Shown: positions 24,835 to 35,564, counted from the stretch's first letter. The stretch is 64,000 nt of DNA from an uncultured Clostridia bacterium (GCA_934119935.1 CAKOSX010000003.1:210208-274207), one strand, 5' to 3'. Made by a program: numbers and translations. The notes: a model not told the origin generated them from the letters alone.

Positions 24835-26433
24835 CTAAATAACAGTTAATTCTCGCATCATATGATTATCAAACAAATAATGTTTGTTACATAACTCTAT
24901 TAATTGAGGTCTATGTGTAACTATTATATAAGTCTTATTATTTAAATGTTTTCTTATCATATTTATTATCTTTTCTTCGGATGCTGCGTCTAAATTTGAT
25001 GTTGGTTCATCGAAAAGATATAAATCTTTATCTATTAAGATTCCCCTTATTAAATTTAATCTTTGCTTTTGACCGGTAGATAACTTTATGCCTCGCTCAC
25101 CGACAATTGTTTCTAATCCGTTTGGAAGTGATTTATACCAATTGGTCAACCCAGCTTCATCTAATAACTCTAAAAGTTTTTCATTTGATATATTTTGCCC
25201 TAAACAAAGATTATCTCTTATGCTAAGATCAAACATTTCGACTTCTTGTGATACATAGACTAAATCTAATTTGGTATTTGTTTTTTCTGATCCATCAATT
25301 AGTAATTTCCCTTTTGATAATGGATAAATACCTGCTAAGATATTCATAAGTGTTGTTTTACCCTGACCTGATTCTCCCATAACACTTATTTTTTCATTTC
25401 TATTTAAAGTAAATTCTGGAATTAGTATTTTTGTTGAACTCTCTGGATATGAAAAGACAACTTCTTGCAATTTTACGTTTTTCCAATTTTCACATTTTTT
25501 TATTTCTACTGCACCATGTAAATATTCTTCAAGCTGCTTTTTGGCTGTTTTTAATTGAACATTAGAATCTAAAACTCTTGCCATAGATGAGATTTTAGAA
25601 TATAAGGTTTCAAATAATGTTACATAGAATAATAGAAATGGTAATGCATCTTGCCCTCGATTAATATTTATAATTGTGCTTAATATTAATGTAACATATA
25701 ATGCTCTCATGAAAATATGGAATACAATATTTTGATTGGCTCTCTTTATTTCATTTAATTTTTTGGATTGATTATAATCATTTGCTTTCTCATCAATTTT
25801 TGCATTGCAGAAATTTTTTAAACTTAATCTTTTTACAGTTGCAAGATTTTGAACAAAATCCATAAATATTGCAACATATTTTGAATATTTGTTTCTTGAT
25901 TCTTTATCATATTTTTGTCTAGCCTTCATCATTTTATATTTTATAAAAATTGAAATTGATGAAACAATTATAACGGATATTCCAATAAATATAGACTGTT
26001 TACAAACCATAATTAAGAAAGATACTATTCCAAAAATTAAAGGTAAAATAGTATTTTGAATATTACTCAAAAAAGAAACCCATAATTCTGCAACATCACT
26101 TATTAAATTATATACAAATCCGGTATGAACATTTGCAATATTCTCTTCCGTCATATTTTGAATTTTATTGAAGTAATATTTTTGAATATTTATTTCTATT
26201 TTCGGATATATAGTGCAATCAATAAATGAACTTATCCAATTGGATATTAGCATTATTATATATAATATTGTTAATGAAATGGCCAATCCAATAACATTTT
26301 CTGTAGTTAAAGGTGCTACCGTAAAATGTGCTAGTGCAAATGAACAGCCATATTCGCATACATAATATATTGATGAAATAACAAATGTAATAATTAATTT
26401 TTTATTTTCACTACACTTCCATAATTCTTTCAT
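24835..26433 (-). CDS. ABC exporter, fused permease and ATPase
   Basis: 532 residues from ATG 26433 (a GTG at 26442 is an alternative). Six transmembrane helices occupy about 1-290. The ATPase has Walker A GESGQGKTT, signature LSTGQKQRLNL, Walker B LYLFDEPTSNLD and H-loop VTHRP. It is a type IV exporter, probably a homodimer; peptides and lipids are common substrates. No peptidase C39 domain and no precursor peptide gene was seen beside it. It converges with the 24183 gene. Confidence 0.88.
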   Translation of the reverse strand: MKELWKCSENKKLIITFVISSIYYVCEYGCSFALAHFTVAPLTTENVIGLAISLTILYIIMLISNWISSFIDCTIYPKIEINIQKYYFNKIQNMTEENIANVHTGFVYNLISDVAELWVSFLSNIQNTILPLIFGIVSFLIMVCKQSIFIGISVIIVSSISIFIKYKMMKARQKYDKESRNKYSKYVAIFMDFVQNLATVKRLSLKNFCNAKIDEKANDYNQSKKLNEIKRANQNIVFHIFMRALYVTLILSTIININRGQDALPFLLFYVTLFETLYSKISSMARVLDSNVQLKTAKKQLEEYLHGAVEIKKCENWKNVKLQEVVFSYPESSTKILIPEFTLNRNEKISVMGESGQGKTTLMNILAGIYPLSKGKLLIDGSEKTNTKLDLVYVSQEVEMFDLSIRDNLCLGQNISNEKLLELLDEAGLTNWYKSLPNGLETIVGERGIKLSTGQKQRLNLIRGILIDKDLYLFDEPTSNLDAASEEKIINMIRKHLNNKTYIIVTHRPQLIELCNKHYLFDNHMMRELTVI

Positions 26434-26801
26434 TATTTTCACTCTCTTTGCTATTGTAATTTATTACGTTATAATTTCTGTTACTTTAATATGTAATATT
26501 TAAATGATTATATCATTTAAAAATTCTAATTGCAATTTTTTCTCCGTCCCCAGATTGTACTTTAGAATTTATCCCCAAACTCTTGTATTTTCCGCCAAAA
26601 TAATATAAAATAACTTTGATAATTTTTAATATAAATAAAAATAATAGAAGAATTAAAAAAATATAATAAAAATATATCACAAGATGTAAAACACTTTTTA
26701 AATTTTAATCCTAAAAACGACAAACAATTTAACTAACTTGTACTAAAATAAGTGCATAAAGTTTGTAGGAACAAAAGTTAAAAAGGTAAGAGGTGGTAAG
26801 G
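26434..26801. other. Intergenic region before spoIIE with a solo repeat fragment
   Basis: The words TCTCCGTCCCCA and ATTGTAC at 26540-26560 match the outer arm of the inverted repeat at 5970-6207. The rest is AT-rich. AACGACA at 26717-26723 is, on the other strand, a 5/7 match to a Spo0A box (TGTCGAA), which would fit the known Spo0A control of spoIIE. This is weak evidence. Confidence 0.4.
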
Positions 26802-29330
26802 ATGTTTCAAAATATATCAAAAAACACGGAGGAAGTTTTTGATGATGATGTTGATTTTGCTACGCAATGCAAGAATCAAAGCAAAAATGAAAGGATAATT
26901 GGAATATTAAAGCAAAATTTTAGTATTCCCAATATTATTATTTATATTCTAGCTTTTATGATGTCTTTGCTAGGAGGACAGAATAGCCCAGTATTTACGA
27001 GTGTTGCACCATTTGGCTATGCTATTACGGCGGCGAGCTTTGGTGCAGGAATTCCAACGCTGATTGTATGCTTGGTAACTATGGTTGGAACAACTATTAA
27101 ATTTGGTGGAAGTGGTCTTTTATTCTACATATTAACATTGCTAATATTCATAGCTTTAGTATTAATAAAAAGACCAGTTGAGCAAGAAGATTGCAATGAA
27201 AAATTAAAAGTTGGAATGCAAATGACTGTTGCAGTATTTGTTGTTCAAATGATAAAGCTTTTATTTAGTGGATTTTTAGTTTATGATTTACTTTATACAT
27301 TAATGATAACGATAACTACAGCAACTCTATATAAAGTATTTGTGAATTCGTTAATCGTATTTAAAGAGATAAAAGTAAAGAAAGTATTTTCAATAGAAGA
27401 GGTAATGGGAGCTAGTTTAATGCTGGCATTAGCTGCAAATTGCTTAGGAGATTTTAGTATATTTGGTTTCTCAATTAGAAATATATTGTGCATTCTAATT
27501 GTATTAGTAATGGGCTGGAAGAACGGAGTGCTAATAGGAGGTACTACTGGTATAACAATAGGAACAGCAGTTGGAATACTATCGGGTCAACAGCCTGTAA
27601 TGCTAGCTGCATATGCAATATCTGGAATGATTGCTGGTTTATTAAATAGATTAGGCAGAGTCGGCGTTGTAGTTGGATTCATAATAGGAAATGTAGTATT
27701 ATCATATGTTGCAAATGGAAACACAGTAGAGGTAATAAAATTTCAAGAGATATTAATTGCAGCTCTTGGACTTCTTGCAATTCCAAAATCATACAAAATT
27801 GAAATAAGTGATTTGGTAGGAAACACAAAAATGCTTCCAGAAATGACGACAAGAACTTTGGAAGAGAATAAAGAGACTATAAATAAGCTTACAAATATGT
27901 CCAACACAATTTCAGAAATGGCAAAAGAGTATGAGAATGCAGCTGCTACAATAGTTACAGACGAAGAACTAGAAAAACAGGAGAAGGCTAACCAAGAGTT
28001 ATTTGAAGACGAATTGTATAACAATCTGGAAGGAAAAGAAGAGAATCTATTATATGAAGACATCTATAATAATAATGAAAATATTTTAGATGAAATTTTC
28101 AAGCAGCTGATGGCAAGAGAAGTTATTACCAGAAAAGATATTGTAAAAATATTTGCAAGCCATAACAATTACATAATGGGATTTAGTACAGATTCAAAGG
28201 AAGATGACTATGTCGCACAAAATGACATTGATGAAATTGTAAGAGCTATAAATTCTGCATATAGGGTTAGCAAGCTGCACTTTATTTGGAAGAAAAAATT
28301 GGACGAAAATAAAAAAACAATGTCAAGCCAATTAAATGGAGTTTCTGAAGCACTATCAAACTTGGCAAATCAAATTACAAAAGATGAAGATGATATATAC
28401 AAAACTCAGAAAGAGCAAGTAAAAAAATTGCTAGAGGAAAAAGAAATAGAATTAAAAGACATTACTGTGAAACAAGAAGATAGTAGCAGATACATAATAA
28501 CGTTATACACAGGTGTGTGTGATTCTGTGGATGGAAAAGAGTGTGGAGTTAAAAAAATTGCACGAATTTTAGCAAAAGTATTTAACGAGAAAATGATTTT
28601 GCAAAAGCAAAAATGTGGATTAAGGGTAAATGATGATACATGTATGTATACATTCACGACAGAAGACGAATTTACAATGCAGGTGGGGCTAGCAAAGGCT
28701 AAGAAGTTTGACTCTATAATTTCTGGTGATACAACATTACAAACGAGGTTGGAAGATGGCAAATATTTGCTTGCAATAAGTGATGGAATGGGTTCTGGAC
28801 CAGATGCAAGAAAGAGCAGCAAAATTGCAATAAAAACATTAGAAAGATTATTAAAATCTGGTTTTAACAACGACACGGCTCTAAAACTAGTGAATACAAC
28901 AATCTCTGCAAACACAGACGAGGATATGTATGCAACGCTTGATGTAAGCATACTAGACTTGTATAAAGGCAATATGAAATTTATAAAAAATGGGGCATGT
29001 CCAACATTCGTAAAAAGAGGAGGTAGTGTAGAAACACTAAAATCAGTTTCGCTACCAACAGGAATACTAGATAACATAGATTTAGTGGAATATAATTACG
29101 ACCTTCAAGACGGAGATATAGTTGTAATGTGTAGTGATGGTATACTAGAATCTAACAAAGAATACATAAGCAAAGATTTATGGATGCAAGAAATATTAGA
29201 AGAAATAGAAACAGATGATGCGCAGAGAATGGCAGACTTAATATTAAAGGAAGCCATAGATAACGACTTCGGCAAAGAAAAAGATGACATGACTGTAATG
29301 GTTTATAAAATACAAAAAAAGACAGTATAG
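26802..29330 (+). CDS. spoIIE: Stage II sporulation protein E (membrane PP2C phosphatase)
   Basis: 842 residues from ATG 26802 (AGGTGG upstream; GTG 26793 is an alternative). The first third has about ten transmembrane helices (e.g. FSIPNIIIYILAFMMSLLGG). A coiled regulatory region follows, and the PP2C domain has ISDGMGSGPDARK and VMCSDGILESN. SpoIIE dephosphorylates SpoIIAA to release sigma-F in the forespore and takes part in asymmetric division. The length matches the Bacillus protein. This is the clearest sign that the organism sporulates. Confidence 0.95.
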   Translation: MFQNISKNTEEVFDDDVDFATQCKNQSKNERIIGILKQNFSIPNIIIYILAFMMSLLGGQNSPVFTSVAPFGYAITAASFGAGIPTLIVCLVTMVGTTIKFGGSGLLFYILTLLIFIALVLIKRPVEQEDCNEKLKVGMQMTVAVFVVQMIKLLFSGFLVYDLLYTLMITITTATLYKVFVNSLIVFKEIKVKKVFSIEEVMGASLMLALAANCLGDFSIFGFSIRNILCILIVLVMGWKNGVLIGGTTGITIGTAVGILSGQQPVMLAAYAISGMIAGLLNRLGRVGVVVGFIIGNVVLSYVANGNTVEVIKFQEILIAALGLLAIPKSYKIEISDLVGNTKMLPEMTTRTLEENKETINKLTNMSNTISEMAKEYENAAATIVTDEELEKQEKANQELFEDELYNNLEGKEENLLYEDIYNNNENILDEIFKQLMAREVITRKDIVKIFASHNNYIMGFSTDSKEDDYVAQNDIDEIVRAINSAYRVSKLHFIWKKKLDENKKTMSSQLNGVSEALSNLANQITKDEDDIYKTQKEQVKKLLEEKEIELKDITVKQEDSSRYIITLYTGVCDSVDGKECGVKKIARILAKVFNEKMILQKQKCGLRVNDDTCMYTFTTEDEFTMQVGLAKAKKFDSIISGDTTLQTRLEDGKYLLAISDGMGSGPDARKSSKIAIKTLERLLKSGFNNDTALKLVNTTISANTDEDMYATLDVSILDLYKGNMKFIKNGACPTFVKRGGSVETLKSVSLPTGILDNIDLVEYNYDLQDGDIVVMCSDGILESNKEYISKDLWMQEILEEIETDDAQRMADLILKEAIDNDFGKEKDDMTVMVYKIQKKTV

Positions 29331-29360
29331 TGGAGAAATAAATTATTTCTTCACTTTTTT
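29329..29360 (+). terminator. Terminator of spoIIE
   Basis: AGTGGAGAAATAA pairs with TTATTTCTTCACT (one G-T), followed by TTTTTTTG. The hairpin overlaps the stop codon region. Confidence 0.75.
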
Positions 29361-29460
29361 TGCTTTAGATGAATAAAAATCCCCGTTTTATCTTGTATTT
29401 TTACTATATTTTATGATATATTATAACTGCAAAAACTATATAAATTTAGAGAGGTCATTT

Positions 29461-30978
29461 ATGGGAAGAGGAAAAAGATATAATGGATCAGAACATAAGC
29501 TAAATATGAAAAAAGTAGTGGCTGTAATAATAGCCATTTTAGTAATAATAATGTTTATAATAATTTTAACGAAACTTGCACAGCCAAAAGCAGAAACAAC
29601 AGAAAAAAAAGTTTCAATGGCATACTATACTGCATTCAGCAACAATAAATGGGGAATAATAGATTCTTCTGGAAATACGGTAATAGCTCCAATCTATGAT
29701 GAAATGATAATTGTACCTAACAAAGAAAAAGCAGTTTTTATAGTAACATATGATGTTGACTATACAAACAATACCTATAAAACAAAGGCTGTTAACGAAA
29801 AAAATGAGCAATTGTTTAGTTCGTATGATCAAGTTGAAGTAATACAAAACTATGATAAACAAAACAATATCTGGTATGAAAAAAGTTGTCTAAAAGTAAA
29901 GAAAAACAACAAATACGGATTAACAGATTTATCTGGTAAAGTATTATTAGAGTGTAATTATGATAGCATAGAGCCAATTATTGGTGTTAACAGCAGCCTA
30001 GTTACAACAAAAGATGGAAAGAAAGGCTTAGTTAGCACAACTGGTTCAATTATAATAGAGAATGAATATGCAGACATAAAAGCTTTAACAGGTGAATATG
30101 AGAATGGTTATATAGTAAAAAATTCAGAAGGAAAAATTGGAGTAATTGGTACAAACAAAAAAATATTATTACCAATAGAATATGATGATATAAAAAATGT
30201 ATATGCAGAAGATACATATGTGGCAAAAGAGAATGGATCTTGGAAAATAATTAATGTAAAAGATAGCACATCAAATAGCATGAATTACGATGATGTAAAA
30301 TCTATGAATAGCAATTACATGGTAGTTGAAAAAGACGGTAAATACGGACTTGCTACAATATCTGGAGAAGAAAAATTAGAGCCACAATACGATGATTTAA
30401 AGAATATATATCAAAATTACTATATTGCAAAAAAAGATGGCATGGCTGGAGTAATTGATGAAAATAATGCAAAAAAAATCGACTTTAATTATAAGAGCTT
30501 AGTATACGTTAAAGATGCCAATATTATAGAAGGCGAATCAGATAAAGTTGAAACAGATTTATTTGATAAAAACTTCAGTTTGAAACTATCTGGAATAGTA
30601 TCAGAAATAAATGCCGAAAAAGGTTACATGAAGGTAAGAATTAATTCTGAATATAAATATTATAACTTAAAATTTGAAGAGAAAAAGAACACAGAAATAT
30701 TAACAAATAATACATTATTCTTGTCTAAAAAAGACGGAAAATATGGCTATGTAAATAAAAACAATGTAGTAGTTGTAAATTACATTTATGAAGATGCAAC
30801 AGAACAAAACGAATCAGGATACATAGCAGTTAAAAAAGACGGGAAATGGGGAACATTAAATTCAAAAGGAGAAACAGTGGTAGAACCATCACTTGCATTA
30901 AGCAACAACCCAGTAATAGATTTTATAGGACAATGGCACCTTGCAGAAGATGCTAACGCAAATTATTATACAAAATAG
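29461..30978 (+). CDS. Membrane-anchored WG-repeat protein
   Basis: 505 residues from ATG 29461 (GAGAGG upstream). A basic N-terminus is followed by a transmembrane helix (about 19-42). At least seven WG-type repeats follow, each of the form K-W/Y-G-x-I/L-x-x-x-G, for example NNKWGIIDSSGNTVIAPIYD, KNNKYGLTDLSGKVLLECNY and KDGKWGTLNSKGETVVEPSL. WG repeats are extracellular beta units of unknown role. It probably shares an operon with the next gene (21 bp gap). Confidence 0.88.
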   Translation: MGRGKRYNGSEHKLNMKKVVAVIIAILVIIMFIIILTKLAQPKAETTEKKVSMAYYTAFSNNKWGIIDSSGNTVIAPIYDEMIIVPNKEKAVFIVTYDVDYTNNTYKTKAVNEKNEQLFSSYDQVEVIQNYDKQNNIWYEKSCLKVKKNNKYGLTDLSGKVLLECNYDSIEPIIGVNSSLVTTKDGKKGLVSTTGSIIIENEYADIKALTGEYENGYIVKNSEGKIGVIGTNKKILLPIEYDDIKNVYAEDTYVAKENGSWKIINVKDSTSNSMNYDDVKSMNSNYMVVEKDGKYGLATISGEEKLEPQYDDLKNIYQNYYIAKKDGMAGVIDENNAKKIDFNYKSLVYVKDANIIEGESDKVETDLFDKNFSLKLSGIVSEINAEKGYMKVRINSEYKYYNLKFEEKKNTEILTNNTLFLSKKDGKYGYVNKNNVVVVNYIYEDATEQNESGYIAVKKDGKWGTLNSKGETVVEPSLALSNNPVIDFIGQWHLAEDANANYYTK

Positions 30979-30999
30979 AAACTAAAGGAGAAAAGTAAA

Positions 31000-32235
31000 A
31001 TGGAACTAAAGACTAAGTACCAATATACGTATTTTATATATCCATATATAATAAAGCAAAATGAATATAACAAGTACTTAAAAAAATTACTAAATAATCC
31101 AAACTTTGCTATGAAAATATTTGATAAAGAAAAGGATGAGGATTTATATTCTTATTTCTTGCCAAAAGTAAGAGATACAATGTTTTGGACGATGAACTAT
31201 GACAAAAACAATTTTATGAAATTGGATGAGATAAGTAAAGACATGAGATCAACTCTAATTTCGCAATATCCATGCACAATGTTTGAATATTTCCTAAATG
31301 AAAATATTCAAGGCAAAGCAGGAAAAAGAGATGGAATATTTTTTGATATAACAAACATAGAACTTGTTTGCTTCGAACCAGGAATTTGTTTTTTACTTAT
31401 GAAAACAGTGCTAGAAGATAACCATAGTCTGTCTGATTTGTGTAATTTTAATTATAAGTTTAGAGATATAAAATCTACAGCGTATGAATACAGAGGATAT
31501 GAAAACATAAAAATTCAAACTGATAGATTTAATAATATTAGGGAAATTACAGATTTAATAAAAGAGATAACAGGAAATAGTACTGAGGCAACAAAATTAA
31601 ATATTGATACAGACAGATTTATAACGTATTCATATGCTTGCATTGGACAAGAAGATTGGAACATTGCAAATAGCGAATTGTTAGAAAAAGAATTTTATAA
31701 ATTTGCTAATGTGGAAAAAGCAGATTATAAAGTAGATAGTAGTGAAAAAAATTCGGTAAATAAAATGAGTATAATCGAAAAATCAAAAAATGAATTCTAT
31801 GGATGCAGCAATGTTGGAACCGTATTATTAACGTCAGATGTAAGTTCTGAGAACTATACGAAGAGGCAAAGAGAATTTGAGAGGCAGTATTTATATCAAT
31901 ATATATTTAACTTATATAAAAAAATAAGTTTGAAAAAATTGAATTATGATTTGCAAAAGAAAAATATGTTAAATCAATTCAAAGAGGAGTTCGAAAAATT
32001 CATACAAGCAGCAGGAATAGAAGAAATAACAAATGATAATATAGGAAGTCAATTAGAAAGTGAATGGACAAGAGTATTAAAAATTAATATTATATATTCA
32101 CAATTAAAAGGGAAATATGACATGCTGTATAAAAATTCGAATATAGAAAAAACAGCAAATACTAATAAAATTATTGTAGTTATACTCATATTGCTTGTAA
32201 TTATGAATTTAATTAGCATAATAAAAATATTCTAA
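31000..32235 (+). CDS. Hypothetical protein with C-terminal membrane anchor
   Basis: 411 residues. The body is soluble and aromatic (TYFIYPYIIKQNEYNKYLKK at the start). A helical region (about 290-380) precedes one C-terminal transmembrane segment (about 388-410, IIVVILILLVIMNLISIIKI). The layout, a large cytoplasmic domain then long helices then membrane, vaguely recalls CorA-like proteins, but the GMN motif is absent. I do not recognise the family. It lies between the WG protein and acpS in a tight run of genes. Confidence 0.65.
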   Translation: MELKTKYQYTYFIYPYIIKQNEYNKYLKKLLNNPNFAMKIFDKEKDEDLYSYFLPKVRDTMFWTMNYDKNNFMKLDEISKDMRSTLISQYPCTMFEYFLNENIQGKAGKRDGIFFDITNIELVCFEPGICFLLMKTVLEDNHSLSDLCNFNYKFRDIKSTAYEYRGYENIKIQTDRFNNIREITDLIKEITGNSTEATKLNIDTDRFITYSYACIGQEDWNIANSELLEKEFYKFANVEKADYKVDSSEKNSVNKMSIIEKSKNEFYGCSNVGTVLLTSDVSSENYTKRQREFERQYLYQYIFNLYKKISLKKLNYDLQKKNMLNQFKEEFEKFIQAAGIEEITNDNIGSQLESEWTRVLKINIIYSQLKGKYDMLYKNSNIEKTANTNKIIVVILILLVIMNLISIIKIF

Positions 32236-32248
32236 AAGAGGTAAAACT

Positions 32249-32644
32249 ATGCAGATAAAATCGGGAATTGATATAATTGAAGTAAGCAGAATACAAGAAT
32301 CTGTAGATGACTTAGGAGAAAAGTTTGTAAAGAAGATTTTCACAGAGCAAGAAATAAAATACTGTGAAAGTAAAAACAAGAACAAATATCAACACTATGC
32401 GGCTAGATTTGCTGTAAAAGAAGCAGTATTTAAAGCAATTTCTACATTGTTGACAGATAAATATTCAATATCTTGGAAAAACATAGAAACATTAAATGAC
32501 AAAAATGGAAAACCAGTTGTTAAACTTGTCTCGTTAACTAAAGAAGTAGAAAAAGAGCTTGACAAAATAACAAGCATAGATGTAAGCATATCTCATATAA
32601 AAGAATATGCCGTGGCAACAGTAAATGCAATTGTTGAAAGATGA
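32249..32644 (+). CDS. acpS: Holo-[acyl-carrier-protein] synthase
   Basis: 131 residues. SGIDIIEVSRI carries the metal-binding aspartate, and YAARFAVKEAVFKAI the glutamate and lysine of the active site. It transfers phosphopantetheine from CoA to acyl carrier protein. Normal size. It ends 12 bp before tatD. Confidence 0.95.
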   Translation: MQIKSGIDIIEVSRIQESVDDLGEKFVKKIFTEQEIKYCESKNKNKYQHYAARFAVKEAVFKAISTLLTDKYSISWKNIETLNDKNGKPVVKLVSLTKEVEKELDKITSIDVSISHIKEYAVATVNAIVER

Positions 32645-32656
32645 GGTTTTAATAAA

Positions 32657-33457
32657 ATGGAATTATTCGATTCACATGCTCATTATGATGATGAAAAGTT
32701 TGAGAATGATAGATATGAAGTTATAGAAAAAATATACGAGTCTGGAGTTACCAAATTTATGAGTGCCGGCTACAATCTTGAATCTTCAAAAAGAGGAATA
32801 GAACTAGCAAATAAATTTGAGTACATATATACAACGTCAGGAATATCGCCCAATGATGTAAAAGAAGATATTGAACAGACGAGAACGGAAATATGTGAAT
32901 TAAAAAACATAATAATAAATTATAAAAAAGAAAATAGACAAATTGATAAAATAGTAGGAATAGGCGAAATAGGATTAGATTACTATTGGAACAAAGAAAA
33001 TAAGGATGTACAACAATTTGCCTTTATAGAGCAAATAAAATTAGCAAACGAATTGAAACTACCAATTGCAATACATACAAGAGAAGCTGTTATGGATACT
33101 ATAAACATATTAAAAGAGAATCCTGTTATGAAGAAGGGAGTTTTTCATTGTTGTCCCTTTAATAGAGAACTTGTAAAAGAAGCGCTGAAACTTGGATTCT
33201 ATATATCTGTTGCTGGGCCAGTAACCTTTAAAAACTCGAAAAATGCAAACGAGATAATAAATATGATACCAATAGATAGAATACTAATTGAAACAGATAG
33301 CCCATATTTAGCTCCCGAACCTGTAAGAGGAACAAGAAATGATTCGAGAAATGTGAAGTATATAGCTGAAAGAATCGCAGAATTCAGGCAAATTCCGGCA
33401 GAAGAAGTAGCAAAGCAAACATATAATAATGCAAAAAAACTTTATGAAATAAAATAA
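32657..33457 (+). CDS. tatD: TatD-family metal-dependent DNase
   Basis: 266 residues. Metal ligands appear in DSHAHYDD, GEIGLDYYW, IAIHTREA and IETDSPYLAPEP. TatD/YabD enzymes trim DNA 3' ends. In Bacillus yabD stands just upstream of yabE, and the same order is kept here with the G5/SleB protein. Confidence 0.95.
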   Translation: MELFDSHAHYDDEKFENDRYEVIEKIYESGVTKFMSAGYNLESSKRGIELANKFEYIYTTSGISPNDVKEDIEQTRTEICELKNIIINYKKENRQIDKIVGIGEIGLDYYWNKENKDVQQFAFIEQIKLANELKLPIAIHTREAVMDTINILKENPVMKKGVFHCCPFNRELVKEALKLGFYISVAGPVTFKNSKNANEIINMIPIDRILIETDSPYLAPEPVRGTRNDSRNVKYIAERIAEFRQIPAEEVAKQTYNNAKKLYEIK

Positions 33458-33574
33458 TAAAAATTATGCATATTTTAAAAAAGTGAGTCATATTATATAT
33501 TAGGACAAATTGTTAAAATATGGCAAAAGAATATTTCTTTGTGGCCGTAAGGAATAAGCAAAACTGATGTAAAT

Positions 33575-33603
33575 TTGACACAAAAAGGAAAAAATGTTAT
33601 AAT
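33575..33603 (+). promoter_or_regulatory. Promoter of the G5/SleB gene
   Basis: TTGACA (33575-33580), 17 bp, TATAAT (33598-33603) with a TG one base upstream (extended -10). The gene starts 36 bp later. Confidence 0.8.
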
Positions 33604-33638
33604 AAGGATGTTGTTTCAAAAGGAGGAACGAAAAATAT

Positions 33639-34646
33639 ATGGAGAAAGCTAAAAAAGCAAAACTCCCAATTAGAAAAATAATTGGTATTTGCTTAATACT
33701 ATTATTCGTAATGGGCGTTGGAGTTATGGCATCAAATGCAAAACTAAATAACGTAAAAATAATTCTTTCAAATGGATATATAATGAATGTAACAACATCA
33801 AAAACAAAGGTATCTGAAATATTAGATGAGAATCATATAATATTATTACCAGAAGAAAGCGTTATACCAAACACTGAAAGTGAATTATCGGATAATAAAA
33901 CAATTAAAATATCTAAAGATGAACAACAAACTGTTGAAGTAGCAGAAACATCAGAGGAATCAAGTAATGTTACAGTAGATTCATTACTAAAATCATATGA
34001 TTCAATTGTAGAAAAAATAGAAGTGGTACAAGAAGAAATACCATTTGAAACAGTTACAAAGGATGTTTCAGATAATGACTCTAATAAAAGAGAAACAGTA
34101 GTGCAAGAAGGAAAAAACGGAATAAGAGAAGTAACATACAAAGTTAAATATCAAAATGACGTTGAAATTGAAAGAACAGAAATTTCTTCAAATGTTATAG
34201 AAGAACCTGTTGATAAAATTATTGAAGTTAGAAAAAAGATTACAAACAGAAGTACAAGAAGCGTTTCAGCAACTTACAATAATGGTGTGTGGTCATATTC
34301 TAGTGAAGAATTCGATTTATTATGCGCAATAACTGCACAAGAATGTAGTTCAAGTTATGAGGGTGCTTTAGCTGTTATAACAACTGCATGTAACAGAGCA
34401 GAAAGCTCAAGATGGGCAAAGAATGGTTCAGATCCATTAAGCCAATATAAGGCTCCAGGGCAATTCTGTTATTCAATAGATAGTTATTGGAAAAGAAGAT
34501 TAAACGGCAATTATTCATCTGTAGTTGCAAAAGCAGTTTCAGATGCACTAAACGGAAAAAGAAATCACAATTACTTATCATTTAGATCAGCGGGATCGGC
34601 TTCAGGCGAGTACATTGGCGGAAATGTATACTTTAATGCAAAATAA
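33639..34646 (+). CDS. YabE-like protein: DUF348, G5 and SleB-type hydrolase domains
   Basis: 335 residues. A signal anchor (about 12-31) is followed by a DUF348 ubiquitin-like domain (about 35-95, VKIILSNGYIMNVTTSKTKV). A G5 domain (about 118-200, IPFETVTKDVSDNDSNKRET) precedes a C-terminal cell-wall hydrolase_2 domain (about 230-335; AITAQECSSSYEGALAVITT, then RNHNYLSFRS). Bacillus YabE has a 3D domain at this place, whereas a SleB-type domain is common in Clostridia. Probably a muralytic enzyme for growth or spore germination. Confidence 0.88.
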   Translation: MEKAKKAKLPIRKIIGICLILLFVMGVGVMASNAKLNNVKIILSNGYIMNVTTSKTKVSEILDENHIILLPEESVIPNTESELSDNKTIKISKDEQQTVEVAETSEESSNVTVDSLLKSYDSIVEKIEVVQEEIPFETVTKDVSDNDSNKRETVVQEGKNGIREVTYKVKYQNDVEIERTEISSNVIEEPVDKIIEVRKKITNRSTRSVSATYNNGVWSYSSEEFDLLCAITAQECSSSYEGALAVITTACNRAESSRWAKNGSDPLSQYKAPGQFCYSIDSYWKRRLNGNYSSVVAKAVSDALNGKRNHNYLSFRSAGSASGEYIGGNVYFNAK

Positions 34647-34653
34647 TTAATAG

Positions 34654-34690
34654 TTGCGCTTAGAATGAGGAAAGCTTATTTTAAGCGCAA
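34654..34690 (+). terminator. Terminator after G5/SleB gene
   Basis: TTGCGCTTA (34654-34662) pairs with TAAGCGCAA (34682-34690), followed by TTATTG. Weak T-run. Confidence 0.55.
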
Positions 34691-34760
34691 TTATTGTGCT
34701 TAGCTTGCTATTTCCCTGTGCATATAGTACAATGTAGATAGTACTTAAGGAGGATAGGAC

Positions 34761-35516
34761 ATGAAATTAATATCTTGGAACGTAAATGGACTAAGAGCCG
34801 CTATGAATAAAGGATTTAATGACTTTTTTGAGAGCATAGATGCAGATATATTTTGTATTCAAGAAACAAAATTACAAGAAGGACAAATTGATTATAAGCC
34901 AGATGGATATTTTGTATACTGGAATAGTGCTGTGAAAAAAGGCTATTCTGGTACGGCTGTATTCTCTAAAATAAAACCTCAAAATATCACTTATGGAATC
35001 AACATAGAAGAGTATGACCAAGAAGGACGAGTTATAACATTAGAACTCGAAAAATTTTATCTTGTAAACTGTTATACTCCAAATTCACAAAGGGAACTCA
35101 CAAGATTAGAATATAGAATGAAATGGGAAAATGATTTTAGAAAATATTTAAAAGAGTTAAACACAAAAAAACCAGTGATTTTATGTGGGGATTTGAACGT
35201 TGCTCATAACGAAATAGATCTAAAAAATCCAACATCAAACAGACACAATGCAGGCTTTACAGATGAAGAAAGAGGGCAGATGACGAATCTTTTAAATGCA
35301 GGTTTTGTGGATTCATTTAGATATTTGTATCCAGATAAGGCAGGAATTTATTCATGGTGGTCATACATGTTCCACGCCAGAGAAAACAATGCTGGCTGGA
35401 GAATCGATTACTTTATCACATCAGATTCGATAAAAGAGAAAATACAAGACAGTAAAATACATACAGAAGTATTTGGAAGCGACCATTGTCCAGTTGAACT
35501 AGATATAGAACTATAA
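34761..35516 (+). CDS. xth: Exodeoxyribonuclease III (AP endonuclease)
   Basis: 251 residues. It has the EEP-family motifs ISWNVNGLRA, FCIQETKL, CGDLNVAHNEIDL and GSDHCPVELD. It removes abasic sites in base-excision repair. AAGGAGGA upstream. Full length. Confidence 0.96.
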   Translation: MKLISWNVNGLRAAMNKGFNDFFESIDADIFCIQETKLQEGQIDYKPDGYFVYWNSAVKKGYSGTAVFSKIKPQNITYGINIEEYDQEGRVITLELEKFYLVNCYTPNSQRELTRLEYRMKWENDFRKYLKELNTKKPVILCGDLNVAHNEIDLKNPTSNRHNAGFTDEERGQMTNLLNAGFVDSFRYLYPDKAGIYSWWSYMFHARENNAGWRIDYFITSDSIKEKIQDSKIHTEVFGSDHCPVELDIEL

Positions 35517-35564
35517 TAAAAATTAAGAAGGGAGACATCAGTCTTAAAGATTGATTGTAACAAT

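Noticed and set aside
26540..26560. Solo GGGGACGG word as an insertion-sequence end
   Set aside because: Only one arm is present, with no partner repeat or transposase nearby; listed as a fragment.
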